Below, piece by piece: positions 12,031-25,592 of a DNA stretch of 64,000 bases. A model generated the notes under the pieces. It was not told where the DNA came from. It ran no database searches and saw only the letters and a program-made list of their open reading frames with translations. The stretch lies in contig JAQFVV010012395.1 of assembly GCA_028023455.1 (NCBI GenBank), positions 4,964,001 to 5,028,000 on the forward strand. The letters are read 5' to 3'. Source of the stretch: Epiperipatus broadwayi (lineage: Eukaryota > Onychophora > Udeonychophora > Euonychophora > Peripatidae). Position numbers and translations under genes: made by a program. Every line of letters begins with the position of its first letter. Position 1 is the stretch's first letter.

Positions 12031-12981
12031 CTAAACACAGAATTCAACTTATCAATCAGTAAAAATAATTAAATGAAGACTAATATTAGACAAGCCAATA
12101 GAATATCACATGATTTTCTCTGCTTGCTCCTAACATACATTTCAGATGGTGTATAATGTATAACATTATTTATTATAACCTTGGGTAATTAATGTATATT
12201 AGATAATAATGCTACTTTATTCCCATTCCTAAACTAGTTTTTGATTTATAGCCTTCAGTAGTGGGAATATAAATATTATAGCTCTACTATCTATTATTAT
12301 TGATTACTCAACTTTTACAAAAGATGGCTCTGGAGTATAATGAAGAAAATTGCTCCTAAAAATGTGTGTTAAGAGTAAACAAAGAAAATCATGTGCTATT
12401 TTGCTAGCATTAATAATCCTACCTAAATATGAAAGAGAACACTCAAATATAGTTTTTGATATGATTCAGATCTATGTAGCTATGTGAAAGTTGTCTTGGT
12501 ATCAAAATAGAGTTTTTTTAAAAAAAAAATTCAGGCCATTAGTAGGAATTAAATGGGATTGGTGAGTGCATAAATGCACCAAATTCAAAGTCCCTACTGA
12601 TGGCCATAAATCAGAAAACCTTCAGTGAGATAATAGCACCACCATCAAATGTCTACTGATTACTCAAGCTTATAATAGACGATTCTGATTTAGGATGAAA
12701 AGAACTGCCTCTGAAATCATATTATTGGATATTCTATCAAAAAGGAGATACCTTTATCAACTCAATATTTATTCCAACTCCTCTTGCCCATTTCTTTATT
12801 CTTTAAATAACTATAGCCAATCCCTCCCTTCTTAACTACTTTTGGCTTCTATCTCATCCTCTTCTATGTTTTCTTTTGGAATCATCAACAATATGTTTTA
12901 ATTAATCAATTTAATATCTCTTTAAGCAGGAGTTTTCAACTTCAAATTATGTCTCAAACAAGCATTGTAGAAAATCTGACA

Positions 12982-13357
12982 TAGAAACACGAGAAGATTT
13001 TATGGAAAACTCTATGGTAAAGAGAGTTTTCAAATTTGTATAGAAATTCAAACATAATTGCCAAAAAGATTACTAAATCTATTTATTAATTTTATTTACA
13101 TTGGGGAAATTAAATTCTGAATAACTAATCTTTGTTTATTTAATGCTATCTCAAAAATATTCTATTTGAGAAACATGAGATTTTATGATAAACCCTATGG
13201 GAAAGAGAGTTTTCTAATTTGTATAGAAATTCAAACATAATTGACAAAAAACTTTTATTAAATCTGTATTTATTAATTTTATTCAAGTTAGGGAAATTAA
13301 ATTCTGAATAAACTAATCTTTGTTTATTTAATGCTATCTCAAAAGTATTGTATTTGA
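12982..13357. repeat. Tandem duplication, unit about 185 bp
   Basis: Two adjacent diverged copies of one AT-rich unit: the first begins AGAAACACGAGAAGATTTTA near 12982, the second GAGAAACATGAGATTTTA near 13168. Both contain AAAGAGAGTTTTC and end TTTATTTAATGCTATCTCAAAA. Confidence 0.85.
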
Positions 13358-13616
13358 TAATTAATATTAAAAATTTTAATAAATAATAATGGATAAAAAT
13401 ATATTTTTTGTTAATATGTACAATACATGGATTATGAGCTTTATGTAATGACAACATTATCAAACACCCCTCCTCCCTTGAAATCAGAGAAATTCTTCCA
13501 TAAATAACAATCACTGATAAAGCAACATTTAATATCAAGTTATTATTTTTATATGCAAAAAGCACAATAAAGGGATTTATGAAATTTTATACTTTGTTAG
13601 CCACAGATATTTCGGT

Positions 13617-13945
13617 GCTGATTTAGTTTGCGCTCGTGGCCATTTTGAAATCTAAAGACCAGCCAAAAGAATGGATGTTACAAGAATTCTCCATAATACA
13701 GAAATACTTTCTCATTTATATTTAAAATAATTTTCTTTTAATAAATTCCATGAATTCAATCATTGTAAGTAAATTACGTTCTTATAAAAATTAGGGAGAC
13801 ATCATGAAGTGAAAGTAAATATATTTGATTTTTAATAAAGTTCTTCCATGCTCCCTATCTGATATGTCTATTTGATTGACTTGTGAAATGTCATTGGGTC
13901 TGATTTAGTTTGCGCTCATGGCCATTTTAAAATCTAAAAACCACC
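13617..13945. repeat. Pair of ~45-bp direct repeats
   Basis: CTGATTTAGTTTGCGCTC followed by a GGCCATTTT segment occurs near 13618 and again near 13900, about 280 bp apart. Nothing coding is seen between them. Confidence 0.7.
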
Positions 13946-14204
13946 GCTGACACATCCAACTAATAAATGACATAAATATTGAATAAAAGTATTTTAAATT
14001 CATATCTCAAGTAATTTCTTCTTCACATACTAATAAAATATTACTAAATTAGCAAAAAAAAACAGTCAAAAAAACCTACTCATTTGTATTTAACTTTCAA
14101 TATATTTTTTTAGTTCACAGTGCATATACAATATATATATATATATATATGTGTATGTGTATAAAGAATGTGGAAATATCTGTTCTATTTTCATTTTAGA
14201 AAAA

Positions 14205-14320
14205 TCATGGTCAGATAAGAGATAGTGTGGATAGTTGAAGGTTGCTTAAAAGTCTGAGTTCAAATCCCCTATATTTACAATTAAGTTCCAGGTATAGGAA
14301 TGCCTGTACTTCAAATCTTA
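14205..14320 (+). repeat. tRNA-like repeat S2, 3' part
   Basis: Contains ATAGTGTGGATAGTTGAAGG and a B-box-like GAGTTCAAATCCCC, followed by ATTTACAATTAAGTTCCAGG. The same arrangement is at 52.4 kb and in diverged form at 59.3 and 63.5 kb. A (TA)n/(TG)n microsatellite lies just upstream at 14131-14162. Confidence 0.65.
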
Positions 14321-15458
14321 TTTAAATATAGATATTTCCATGTTCTTAAAAATATTTCAACTACAACAATCGTTAAAAATTATTAATATATATTTTGTAA
14401 TGGTCAGAGATGTATTATGGGTATACAATATGCGGCTATCTTTTAAATATGCTGAAATCTATTTTGTTAAATGTTAATAAAGCTGTATAATACTAAATAA
14501 AAGTTATACTTCATCTTTTAGGATTGATTTCATGGCCATCATCAAACTCTGGGTGTCATCTGATAAATATTATCAGAAAATATTTCAGGACATACTCTAG
14601 TTAAATATTAATATGATTTAAAAGATTTTGCGTCATGTATTTTTTAGACTTTTTTTAATTATTAAAACGCTTCATAAATGTAATGATTAAACCTTTATTT
14701 ATAATACTTGACCAAATCAATGATCATGTAAATAATATTTTTGAATGATTAATAAAAATACTTCATGATTTGCTTAATGATGACTTATTTTCCTACTCTA
14801 TGCCTCTAATAATAATAAAAACCCACACAAATACAACTTTAAAAATAAAATAATCTTTTCTTTTTTTAAATCTTTTTTTTTGTTGTTGTTGACTTTTTTC
14901 TAAGCCAAAATGTTTGGGCCTCAATTACCTTTTTTTTTTTTTTTTTTTATAGTGATCTGTTTTCTAATTATCTAATGTAATTTATGTTGTAACATTCCAG
15001 CACACATTTCTTCAATTACAATTTTAAATACTTTTTTCTTTAATTCTAAATCTTTTAGCTTCTGATAATAAAAACTAATTTATTCAAATATAAGTATATT
15101 GTCTATACCAAATTTAATGTAATTATAAGAGACTTGAAATCAGACTTTCAAGCTCCTATAGCTATGCACTCCATTTTATACATTAAAAACGAGTTTACTA
15201 CATTTATATATATTATAAAATATTATTTCATTTTTTTTAAAATTTAATTCCTTCTAACACTAAGCTATAGTGTCTAAACCTATCCTGACACCTCTCTGAG
15301 GAGTGCCAAAGCACAAAACCATGGGGAGGGGTTCCTGACAGAGATATTTTAAGTGCTGGCTCTGGCTAAGCATTTATCACAAAGCTTGTAGAGGAATTGG
15401 CAATCCTCATTATTTATAAGCTATTACATTATTATAAAATACTAATCACAAGAAAGGT

Positions 15459-15576
15459 AAAAACGTTTATAGATGATTTTAGCTATTTACCTTTCTTATC
15501 TAAATATTTTAATAATGTCATTATTAAAATATTAAGATAAGAAAGGTAAATAGTTAAGATCATCTATAAACTTTAT
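15459..15576. repeat. Near-perfect ~118-bp palindrome
   Basis: Left arm from GTTTATAGATGATTTTAGC through TTACCTTTCTTATC, right arm its inverted copy ending GATCATCTATAAAC, with almost no loop (axis near 15518). It would form a long hairpin. It looks like a foldback MITE or a recent inverted duplication. No target duplication is evident. Confidence 0.8.
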
Positions 15577-16617
15577 TATGTCATTTTATTTATTTTTTAA
15601 TTGGTAAGACTGCCATTGTCAAAGATCATGGAAATGCAAAATTTTAATGTTTATTAAATTTGGGCGTATTAAATATTTTATGATGTATTGCATTATATAA
15701 TTAGTATATATTATTGGTAATTGTTATTCATTATGAATTACTTTTGAGTCAATAATCGCTATTTTAATTTCTACTTATTAATCTATTATTAGTTTTATTT
15801 GTTTGGTGTTTATAATTGTAATGTAGATAGTGTTCATTTTAGGATTTTGATTGTTGCCATGTTGCCTGATAGAACCTGACATGCTGTTATACTTGTTATT
15901 TACTTTATATCCAGGTCATCTCATGTTAGGGTGTATGTCTATTTTACCCTATGTGGAAGTGTTAAGTCATTATTGTGGGTGAATCATGTAGATTCCCATG
16001 GGCTTTTAGCTCAAGGCTTATACTGTTTTGCCAATAATTTTGTGTATTTTCAAATAAGGGATTAACCACCCATACCTCTCTATATCCTTATAGGTGTCCC
16101 AAATGTTGGCACCTGAATATCAGACCATCTGTAGTCAATGAAATGACTATGGTCTAGGTTACTTATTTATCTATCTTAACTCATCATTATTTTATTTTAG
16201 ATGTATTGCATGTGGCATAAAACTTCATCTCATCAGTCCTTGATGATTTAACAGGTTGTACTGATAAAACCATCCTGAGTAAAATTTGAAATAGATCAGA
16301 ATAGTGTAGGCATTAAACAAATGAATCTACTGAGTGTAATAGTGTTAATGTTGGGAATTAATTTATAATACTATATTATTTTGCTAGTTTATTACTGATT
16401 CAAGGTGATATAAAATGTACATACTATACTTAGTTTTTACTCTTCTTAGTTAAGTTGCTAATAAATTAAAATTCTCAACCACATTATATAAAAGTTTCAT
16501 TGTACGATACTGAGTAACAAATTATAGATTTAGAATGATACCATGCTAATTTTAGATAGAGTAAAATAATATACCAGTCTAACCTCCAAAATTGGTAAAT
16601 TTGGAAGTTGCTTAATC
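15577..16617. other. No gene seen
   Basis: AT-rich intron sequence. No recognisable repeat or coding content. Confidence 0.5.
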
Positions 16618-16725
16618 TTTTTTTTTCCATATGTCAAAGCATCGGCCGGGAAGCAAACCCACAACATCTGTCTGCAAGCAACTGCTTGCTTGAAAGGCAG
16701 CAGCGCTGACCTCTTGGCTACCAAC
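16618..16725 (-). mobile_element. tRNA-derived SINE, family S1
   Basis: The minus strand reads GGTAGCCAAGAGGTCAGCGC (A box region), then GTGGGTTTGCTTCCCGGCC (B box) and the tail ATGCTTTGACATATGG plus an A run. Same family as 25482-25592 but diverged. Confidence 0.8.
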
Positions 16726-18730
16726 TTTGCTTAATCTTTTAAACATGATGAAATAAATATAACCATCAATGTATTCAGAAACATTAATCATCTGAATAGT
16801 GCCTTGTATTAAATGTTGTCAGCTTAAAATTAAACTGTAATCTTGTGATCATCACATTCATATTTTACTTTGGTATAAAATATAATAAACGTATATTTGA
16901 TAGATGTAAAGTTGGTAAATTGTAATAAGACAGGAAAGTGTAAAATGAGATAGTAAGTGTAAATAATAAAGCTGTTAAAATACAATCATGTATTATGATT
17001 TTGATCAGATCTAAGTATATCTTTTTTTGTTAATTTTAGATTTTATTATAATAATAAAAAAAATTTGTATATAATTTTTTTTTAAAATTTAATAAAGGAT
17101 TTGTGTGTGTGTGTGTGTGTGTGTACAAATATTAGATGTTAATAAATTTGTTTTGAAATTTAGTAAGTTATTGGTCATCTTATTGCTATTGCCAGACACT
17201 ATCAACATTATTGTTATTGTCATCATCGATATCATCATCACTACTTAATATAATTAGTTTTTTTATTATTATTCAGTATCTTATTAATAAAACTTTATTA
17301 ACCATTTACATTTTAGAATGTATAATATCACACTGATGGTTGATTATAAATATTGTTGGTATCATGCATAAATACTATTTTAAAGTAAAATATTTGATTT
17401 TAAAAATATATTTTAATAATTTATAGGACATAATCATTCATTAAACTTGGTTATGCTTGTCAACGATGTCAAAGTTAAATCATTCTTGCATGCTCTATTT
17501 ATTGTTTCAATCTTATTATTGTGATTATGATCAAAATATTATATATTTTCTTTTAGATTATCTGATTATTAATACGATTGTTATATTTACATTACCATTA
17601 TAGATCAGTTAAGTTATAAAAAAAATAGAGTTTTATCTTTATTATCATTAATAAAATGCGTTAGATTGTTTTTTTTTTTTTAGTAATTTCCTTTTGTCTG
17701 ATTCATTTTAAATTTTCTGTATCTGGATAATAGTAAAATCTCTCTTGCTTTTCCGGATATACATTATAATCTGTTGAATTCTAACAGTCATGTGAACCCT
17801 GAGAAACCATTGATGAATAATTTGAAATTTCGACTTTAAATTTTAGTTCTTAATTCATTTTGTACCCATTCCCTGAGGCTATTCTTATTTTTCTTATTGA
17901 TTAATATACACCCAAAGATTTAAACCCATTCCTTGATTATTTAAATTTAGAATCCAATACTTTTTCAACATCAAATTAATACTTTATAATCATATTCATT
18001 ATCATCATCATTGCTGTAATAATTCATCATTATATATATTTCGTTTTATCTCTCATCATTTTATTTTATTTGATCATCATAATCTATTCCTCCTTTATTG
18101 ATTTATATTTCATTATAAAATTAACCATTCATTATCCTAATAAATTTTCATTCTCATGTTTCCATTTTTATTCTTATTTATCATTCATTTATAATAGTTA
18201 ATTATTAGTTGCTTTTCATTAATTTTCAATATTCTATATCTTCATTCATTAGTCATTTATTTCATTTTGTTAAACTCATGGTCATTCCCTGAATAGATAT
18301 TTTCCTGATTGTTAATTATCTTATATTATTACAGATAAAATATGTGTCTCTTAGTTTTATTAGCTTAGTTTGTGAGTTATATTTAATGTTTTGATTGTAA
18401 GGGACTTAAGTTTAATGTAATGTAACCCAAACTACTCTATTCATTGTCTATTCTATTCATATTCTACCTACTCTATTATTATGCTCTATGGTATGCTGTA
18501 TTAATGAGTTGAATTTACCTTTTTTATTTGCCTCTGTCTATTCTGTTTTGTGCTCTGTGCTAGTGGGTTAGCTTTATGCCCCATTCTCATGTTCTGTGCT
18601 AGCTGGCTCATTGGCAGAAAAGAAAAGGTGGATCCCCTTTCTGCCCTTTAGGTTCACAATATATACATATATCATATATGTTCTTTATAGATAAATATAA
18701 TATAGACAGTTTAAGTAACCTACTGCTGAA
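16726..18730. other. No gene seen; microsatellites
   Basis: AT-rich intron sequence with a (TG)n run at 17102-17124 and ATC/ATT-rich stretches near 17220-17270 and 18000. No coding content recognised. Confidence 0.5.
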
Positions 18731-19139
18731 CCAAATGAAGGTATAGCAGAAATGGATTATATTTCATTAACAGCAAATACATATTTCAAGATTGGAATGT
18801 TCTTAATAAATTCAATACAGGATGTGATCATAGATTAATGAGATGTAAGATACACAATGTAAAACTAGAAAAACAAAAATTATTTAGCAAAAACAATATT
18901 CACCGTTGATATTCCTAATCTTCAGAAACATTCTAATGAATTTAAATTAGAACTTGCAAATCGTTTTCAAATATTAGTAGATTTTGAACATGATGCTGAT
19001 TTGAATGAAATTAATAGGTAAATAACTGATATACTTTTAAAAACAGCAACAAAGCTGGTAGAAAAAAGCAGCAATTGATGAATAAAATTTCTACTGAAGA
19101 GAATTTATAAAGAAAAAAAGGAATATGAAAATATATATT

Positions 19140-22100
19140 GTGCACTAGCCAAATTTATAGTAATGTGCATGTAGAAAAGGTCAAACAAAATCATCATCAC
19201 AATTTTATATAACCATAAAGGAAGTTGTAGGGCATCCAAGTTTAAACCCTACAAGGTCCAGTTCTAAAAGCTTTAGACAGAGAATAGGTCAACAATTATA
19301 TGCTTTATTTGTTTGTGTGTTGATAGAAAGGTAATACACACATTTAAACTATTTAATATTTAAATTCCTTTAAAAAGCAAAGTTATAATGCATACATATA
19401 GGCAATGTATGTGTAAATTATTTATTTGTTTTATATTTCAAATATTCAACATTTTAACTTTCTTTAAAACTAAGCTATGCTTGATCAATTCTAACATTTT
19501 ATTCTATACTTCTATTTTTCTTTTCTTTAATTATAAGTGGGATTTAAAAGTTACAGACTTAATTAAATAATTGGGTTATAATTACTAAGCTAGCAATCAT
19601 ATTATTTAAGGATAGTTTATGAATGATTTGAAAGAATGAAGGATGTGTGTACATTACATACAAAATTTTACATTTCCTAAATATTGAAAGAAAAGGAAGT
19701 ATTAAACCTGTTAAATTATTTTTTTGTACAATTTTTTTTGTTAAAAGAGGAAATCTGTTTAATCAGATATCGATCTTTGTAGTAGTTTTTTTTTGTAAAT
19801 GATTGTCACTTTGGAAACTTATAATGAGTCAGAGCTCTAAATTTTGAAATTGTGTTATCTCAAGATCTATAGAAAGGAAGCTCAAAGATTTGAAGTGTTA
19901 CCTGGATGTTAAAAAGACAAAAAAAAAAACAAAAGAAAGGAAATAAGAATTGAGTCTATTTTTTTTTTAAAACAAAAGTGTCTGGAAAAAGGATTAAACT
20001 TTTCAGTTGAAAAATACTTTGGTTGAAAATAAATTAGAGATCTAATTAAAACAAATTTGTCCAAAAATAGCAAGTGATGCTATCTCTGATTGGTTAAGGT
20101 AGCTAAAAATTGGATATAAAAAGCTGTTTTGAATTATTATTAAGATTATTATTGATTGATTTAGATTATTAAACTATCCAATTGAATGCTGAAAATATAA
20201 AAAAATGGCTTGCTAGAAAAATTATATGTGTGTCCCATCGGGTTCCGGACCATCTGGGGAAGCTGCACATCACATAGGAAAGAAAAGATGTCTAAAATAA
20301 TATTCTACAACTTTCAACTGACCAGATAAATAAGATGTTTTTAATAGAAGGAAGAAAGCATTCACCTGCATTCAAAGAAGATGAATTAATCTACTGATAA
20401 ATATTAATCATCAAGTCCAATTAATTGTTACAACAACTGATTTTAAACTCAAGAAAATTTACAAATGTGAAAACAACTGCTGTATTTCATCCACCTGCTT
20501 GACAGGAAAAGAAGAAAAATTAATATAATGATTTCCAAATTATCCACTAAAGCAAATAACCTCAATAGAGTCATCATCATCAAGTAGTTATACACCTCAA
20601 GAAAGAGATTGTTCCCAGTAAAACGGAAATGGTAACTGCAGAAATATAAACCTTATACAAGACAAGTTTGAACCCTTTGGAAATTCGCCACAAACAAAAG
20701 ATCGGTAATATGACTTTTTATATCTATTTTCTTTATGATATCAGTCTTAATAAACATTTTAGCAATAAAGTGGTATATTTTATTTAAAGAACTTTTAAAG
20801 ACTATTCAGATCGATTAAAACAAGAATGTCTTACTAATAATAACTTTGAGCTTCATAAATGACCTTGAAAGTATGAAAATTATTTGTTTATTAATTTTAC
20901 AATATTAATGTGTAAAACAATTTTTTTTATGGTGTTATGATTTTAGTTTTAACTGATATATTATTATTATTTTGGTTTTTAATAATATTTTGTTATTATG
21001 GGATAAAACACGCACATACATAATGATATTTTTATATGTGTAAAATTGGGAGTGAATGTGGAATAACAAGTAGTGTTAGAATATTAGATTAGTTTGTTTC
21101 ATTAAGTATAGCATTTTTGAGGTAGAAGAGAGGGGGGAGAAATAATTTAAAACTTGTTTCTAAAACTTGCTCTTTCAATTTTACTAACATTTCTATTTAT
21201 ATTCTATTTACATGTTGGATTTTAAAGTATGTGTGCCAATGAGCAGATAATATTTTTTTTTAATACTTTTCTCATGGAGTGAAAATCATGGTCAATGTGA
21301 CGTCCAACTTAATACAAAATACATTTGAAGGGAAAGGGGGAAGAACTTAAAATTAATCTGAGGATTGTTATGTAATCAATTATTATTATTATTCATGTCA
21401 ATTTTCATATTTATCTAGAAAATTTTATGTATATGTTAGAACTGTAGTAATAAATATTAGTTTGTTTTATTAAACGAGGCGTATATATTTCATTAAGTGT
21501 AGTCTTTGTTAAGTGTGATTATTCATCATCATCAATGGTTGAATATTAGTTATTTAAGATATAAGTAAATATGCTAAAATTAAGCAATAATTAGGAATCT
21601 CTTTATAAAAATTAGTTTTATGTTTAGGCTTAGTCCTAGAGCTGTAATTGAAACCCTTGTCATTACCGTTATTATTATCATCATCATCATCATCATCAAC
21701 ATTTTAATTAATGAGCTGTTTAACTGTTTAAAGGCCATAAATAAATATTGATTTTATAATATTTAGTGATCTCTTAGTATTATTATAACCACATCCCATC
21801 ATCTATTTCATGCAAGGATGAGTGAATTGCCATCCTAAATTAGTTATATATAATCTGAGCTAGTGAACTTATAAAAATATTGAAACACATTTGTTATGTT
21901 AAGATCTGAGAAATGATTTATGTTCAATGAACTCCACTGTGGTTTAAAGATGTTTTACTTTTGCCTAACTCTTAGTGCTTATAGTGATATGGCTCAAAAA
22001 GCAAAATCTCTCATTTTTATTAGAAATAAAGTACCAAAAGGGATTCAAACCCGGTACATGTAAAAGGTTATCAGATATAACCATGTCTAGATTCAGATAA

Positions 22101-22380
22101 TCTAGTGGCGCCCTGCTAGACCATATTCACTTAGTATTTGTGTAAACATGCACTTAACATCAAACCAAGAAATGAAAGTGGATAAAACCTACTGCCTGTA
22201 TACCTGAGTTATATTTTATTGAATTATTAGTGTACTCACTTCACGTGATTTCATATAATACTTATTGATGCCACCATAATAATTTACTTATTTCTTTTAA
22301 ATATTATGATCATTTTAGGGACTCCTTTACTCAGGTATAGTAATATCTTTTTTTTGATTCATTTATTTTGGTTACAATAT
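19140..22380. mobile_element. Unidentified 3.2 kb insertion in old LINE
   Basis: It interrupts the RTE copy between sequences that are adjacent in the 30-kb copy. The left edge reads ATATATTGTGCACTAGCC, the right edge TTGGTTACAATATAAATG, so the ends resemble TTGTG and TTACAA inverted to each other, with AT-rich flanks that could hide a short target duplication. It contains a minus-strand tRNA-like SINE (22028-22125) and an ATC repeat (21677-21701). No transposase or retroviral motif was recognised. It may be more than one insertion. Confidence 0.55.
22028..22125 (-). mobile_element. tRNA-like SINE head, family S3
   Basis: The minus strand has an A box TGGTCTAGCAGGG and a B box GGGTTTGAATCCC with 50-60 bp between them, the layout of an internal pol III promoter. 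The sequence differs from families S1 and S2. The body and tail are not defined. Confidence 0.5.
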
Positions 22381-23231
22381 AAATGATGCATTAAGAAAGA
22401 TTGAATATCTTGAATTTTGTAAAATAGTGGGGAAAAGTTGATAATAAAATAAAAAAGTATAATTGTGAACTAACAAGGAAATATATAGAAGAAAACAAAA
22501 GTCTGAGTGTAAAAGAACATTTTGGTATTGGTAGGAAATTTATTTCTACAATAAGAAAAAAGATGAAATTATTAAAAAAAGAGATGACATAAATAAGAAG
22601 TGTAGAAGAATTTTATTAAAAATTATATAGTAAAAAACAAGTTTTTTTCTGAATTGTCCAGGATTTTAAATGAAAGAATAAGATATGCAATTAAATTTAT
22701 GAAGACGGGAAAAGCTCCAGGTAATGATGGAATTATAATCAACATCTTAAAAGAAGCAGGTAAAAAAATAGAAAAAAAATTTGGCAAAGTTATATACCAA
22801 ATGTCTAAATGATAAAGATGTACTAAATGATTGGAAAAAATGCAGTATTAATATTTTAAAAAAGTGACAAAGAAGATATTAGAAACTACAGACTTACCAG
22901 GCTTTTATACAAAATTTTTACCAAAATAATTATAACTCATCTATAGAAAACTTTGGATTTCAACCAAGCAAAAAACAAGTTGAATTTAAAAGTAGTTTTA
23001 GTACAGTTTGATCATGAACAAATATTGAGAGAAGTTATAGAAAGGATGAATAAAATATGAGTTGCCATTATGCTTTGGATTTTTCAGATTATGAAAAGGC
23101 ATTTGATTGTAAAACATTTCTTCAGTGACTAAAGCATTGGATCATCAAAGTATAGGCCCAGGATATTGTCAAATTCTGAAGAATATTTATAAAAATGCAA
23201 CAGCAACAATTAGATTACATAATGATAGTAG

Positions 23232-23323
23232 TAATTATAAATTTATTTGTGGTTAAGACCTGTGGAGGTTACTACCTTCACATTTTCAAGCGCACACTCT
23301 TGAGGTTTATTGCCTTAGTAAAT
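23232..23323. mobile_element. 92-bp insertion with 13-bp target duplication
   Basis: Inserted in the reverse-transcriptase region of the old RTE copy: ATAATGATAGTAG is present at 23219-23231 and 23324-23336, and the insertion is absent from the 30-kb copy. The insert contains GTGGTTAAGACCTGTGG. The length and duplication suit a short retroposon. No pol III boxes are clear. Confidence 0.7.
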
Positions 23324-24244
23324 ATAATGATAGTAGGAAAATTAACATTGAGAAGGGTGTATGACAGGATGACTCCATACCTCTATAACTTTTTATAGCA
23401 GTGCTGCAAGAAGTATTTTATGGATTAAAATGTGAAGCTAAAGAAATAAAAGTAAATGGAGATTATTTAAGTCATTTAGATTTTGCAGATGATGTAGTTG
23501 TTTTTGCAAATAATGCTTCACAGCTTCAGGAAATGTTACAGGAGTTATCAGGTGAAAGTAAGAAAGTATGACTAAATGCAAACATTAAGAAAACTAAAGT
23601 AATGTTCAATGGATTTTCTCAAAAGAAGGAAATAAAGATTGATAACGATGATTTAGAAGAAGTTAACAACTACAAATACCTTGGTCAAGTTATTACTACA
23701 GATTGGAACATAATGGATGAAATTAATCATAGAATTAAACTTGGTTAGAGTGCTTTTGATAGAAATAACTTAATATTAAAAGAAAATATGCCTATGTGTT
23801 TGAAAAGGAAGGTTTTTAATAAATCTGTTTTACCAGTTCTTACTTATGGATATGAGACTTGGACACTTAACACAAGAGCAATGTAGAGACTTCAGATCAC
23901 TCAAAGAAGTATGGAGAGATATATGTTAGGAATAACAAGAAGAGACTGAAAACAAAATACATTGGTAAGAGAACAAACACTGTTGAAAGAAAAGATTGAA
24001 ATGGAGCTGGGATGGATATTTTTCTAGAAGAGATCATAATAGGAGGACAGTTGACATTTTAAATTGGATTCCAAGAGATTGTAAAAGACCCAGATAAAGG
24101 CCACATGTGAAATGGATGGATGAAATAAGTATGTCTGTGGGGGCTGATATGGAGAAGAGAGGTTAGAGATCAGAAAAAATGGATTGAATTTGGAAAGATT
24201 AGTGAATTGATAATGGTCGACAATAATGATAATATATATATTGT

Positions 24245-25481
24245 GTCCTTTAGTTTTTTCGGGAGAAACTAAGATCGATAAACAAAGAGTAATATTAGTT
24301 TTGAATAGTCTGAGAATTTTTTTTCCCATCGGAGTTTTTAAATTAAATTTAAAAAAAATCGAAATATATATATTAAGGAATTAAAGATCTTATATATCGT
24401 AATTATACAACATATAAACAAAAGTATGTTTGTAGTTTATTCAAAATATAATGTATTAGTGTATTCAGTGCAGGGAAGGGGTATAAAAACTTTGAATCAG
24501 TTTATTTTATAAAAGTTTAAGTGTAAAATTAGATAAATGATATTCTTTAAAAGTGAAAGTTAATATAACGGTTAGAAAATTTAACTTGCTTATTATAGCG
24601 ATTGCTTAATATTTAATTATGTGGGGGGATAGCTATAAAATTTCAAAAATGATGAAATAGGTTTAATGTTATTAGAAATTCGCTACAAGTAGAGAATGAA
24701 TTATTATTATTAAAATGTGCGTGCATGTGTGTGATGTATGAAATTTTAATTATAGAAATAATATCAAAGTTTTATATATCATGCAATATATCATTGGAAA
24801 GATAATTGGGATAACCTTAGTTTTGAATAAATCAATAGGCATCTTCATTCATAAATCTCCAATGAAAATTTTAGTCTATTTTTTTCTATTATTGAAAAGA
24901 TTTTTCTCTCTATTTTCCGACATTTTTTTTTTTATTACTTAGAGCGGAAAAATATTTCAAGCACACACGTGGTATAAAGCAGATTGTGAATAATTAGTGT
25001 CAAAATTATGGTTGATAAACAAATTAACTCTTAATACCATGGTTCAAAAGTTAAGTATATAGGTCAAAAGATGATTGACAGACCTAGTTTATAAAAGGAA
25101 TAATATTTTTGAGGGGAGGGCCTTCTCTAAAAAGTTGGTATTAAGTAAACACGTTAAGTTCTACTTCATATTCATCATCTGACCTACTAGAGTTTTTATA
25201 TTTTAATTGTATAGTTATTTTATAAAATGTGTCACTAAATAACTAAAGGGCACACTTGATCTCCTTCCAAAGTCAATTGTAGCCAAAATTTGCCAGTACA
25301 ACAGGATTAATAAATCATGCTTACTTCAACGCATCTAGCTTGGACCCTCCAATCTTCGCATCATAAAATGTTTCAGGCATAAACCTTTATTGATATTTAA
25401 TCTGTTTCAAATATTTTACTTCTAATACTTGGATGGATGTTTTTTATAAAATACAAAAAGAGATTGAAAAGATAATAATTG
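24245..25481. other. No gene seen
   Basis: AT-rich intron sequence. No repeat or coding region recognised. Confidence 0.5.
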
Positions 25482-25592
25482 TCTTGCGTTGTTGGCCGAG
25501 AGGTGTCGCGGCCGCCGTGCAGGCGGGTGGTTGGTTGCAGACGGTTGTGGGTTCGCGTCCCGGCCGATGCTATGACATATGGAAAAAAAAAG
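25482..25592 (+). mobile_element. tRNA-derived SINE, family S1, best copy
   Basis: A 111-bp element flanked by a perfect 11-bp target duplication GATAATAATTG (25471-25481 and 25593-25603). The head has a tRNA-like acceptor stem (GCGTTGT against CCGATGC, six of seven pairs counting G-U), an A box TGGCCGAGAGGT, a GC-rich middle, and a B box GGGTTCGCGTCCC. The tail is ATGACATATGG plus nine A. It resembles class II tRNAs (Leu/Ser). The intact duplication and high GC content mark it as the youngest S1 copy here. Confidence 0.88.

Larger units (their letters stand above)
18731..24244 (+). mobile_element. Old RTE-type LINE copy, 5'-truncated and split
   Basis: 18731-19139 and 22381-24244 align with 30685-31105 and 31110-32910 of the better preserved copy. 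The 5' truncation falls in the endonuclease domain (CCAAATGAAGG onwards), as is usual for LINEs. Many indels and stops disrupt it, but remnants such as the FADD-containing segment near 23480 and GKAPGNDG near 22712 remain readable. The 3' end, GAATTGATAATGG followed by a TAATGATAATAT tail, matches the other copy. A 3.2 kb foreign segment lies at about 19140-22380 and a 92-bp insertion with target duplication at 23232-23323. Confidence 0.9.

Noticed and set aside
13146-13565. 139-codon minus-strand open frame
   Set aside because: It runs through the tandem duplication and is Asn/Ile/Lys/Phe-rich as expected of AT-rich non-coding DNA.
20220-20280. GC-richer CCCATCGGGTTCCGG segment as a tRNA or primer-binding site
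   Set aside because: No cloverleaf pairing and no LTR edges nearby.
21672-21705. ATC repeat as a CRISPR-like or regulatory array
   Set aside because: A simple trinucleotide microsatellite, common throughout the window.
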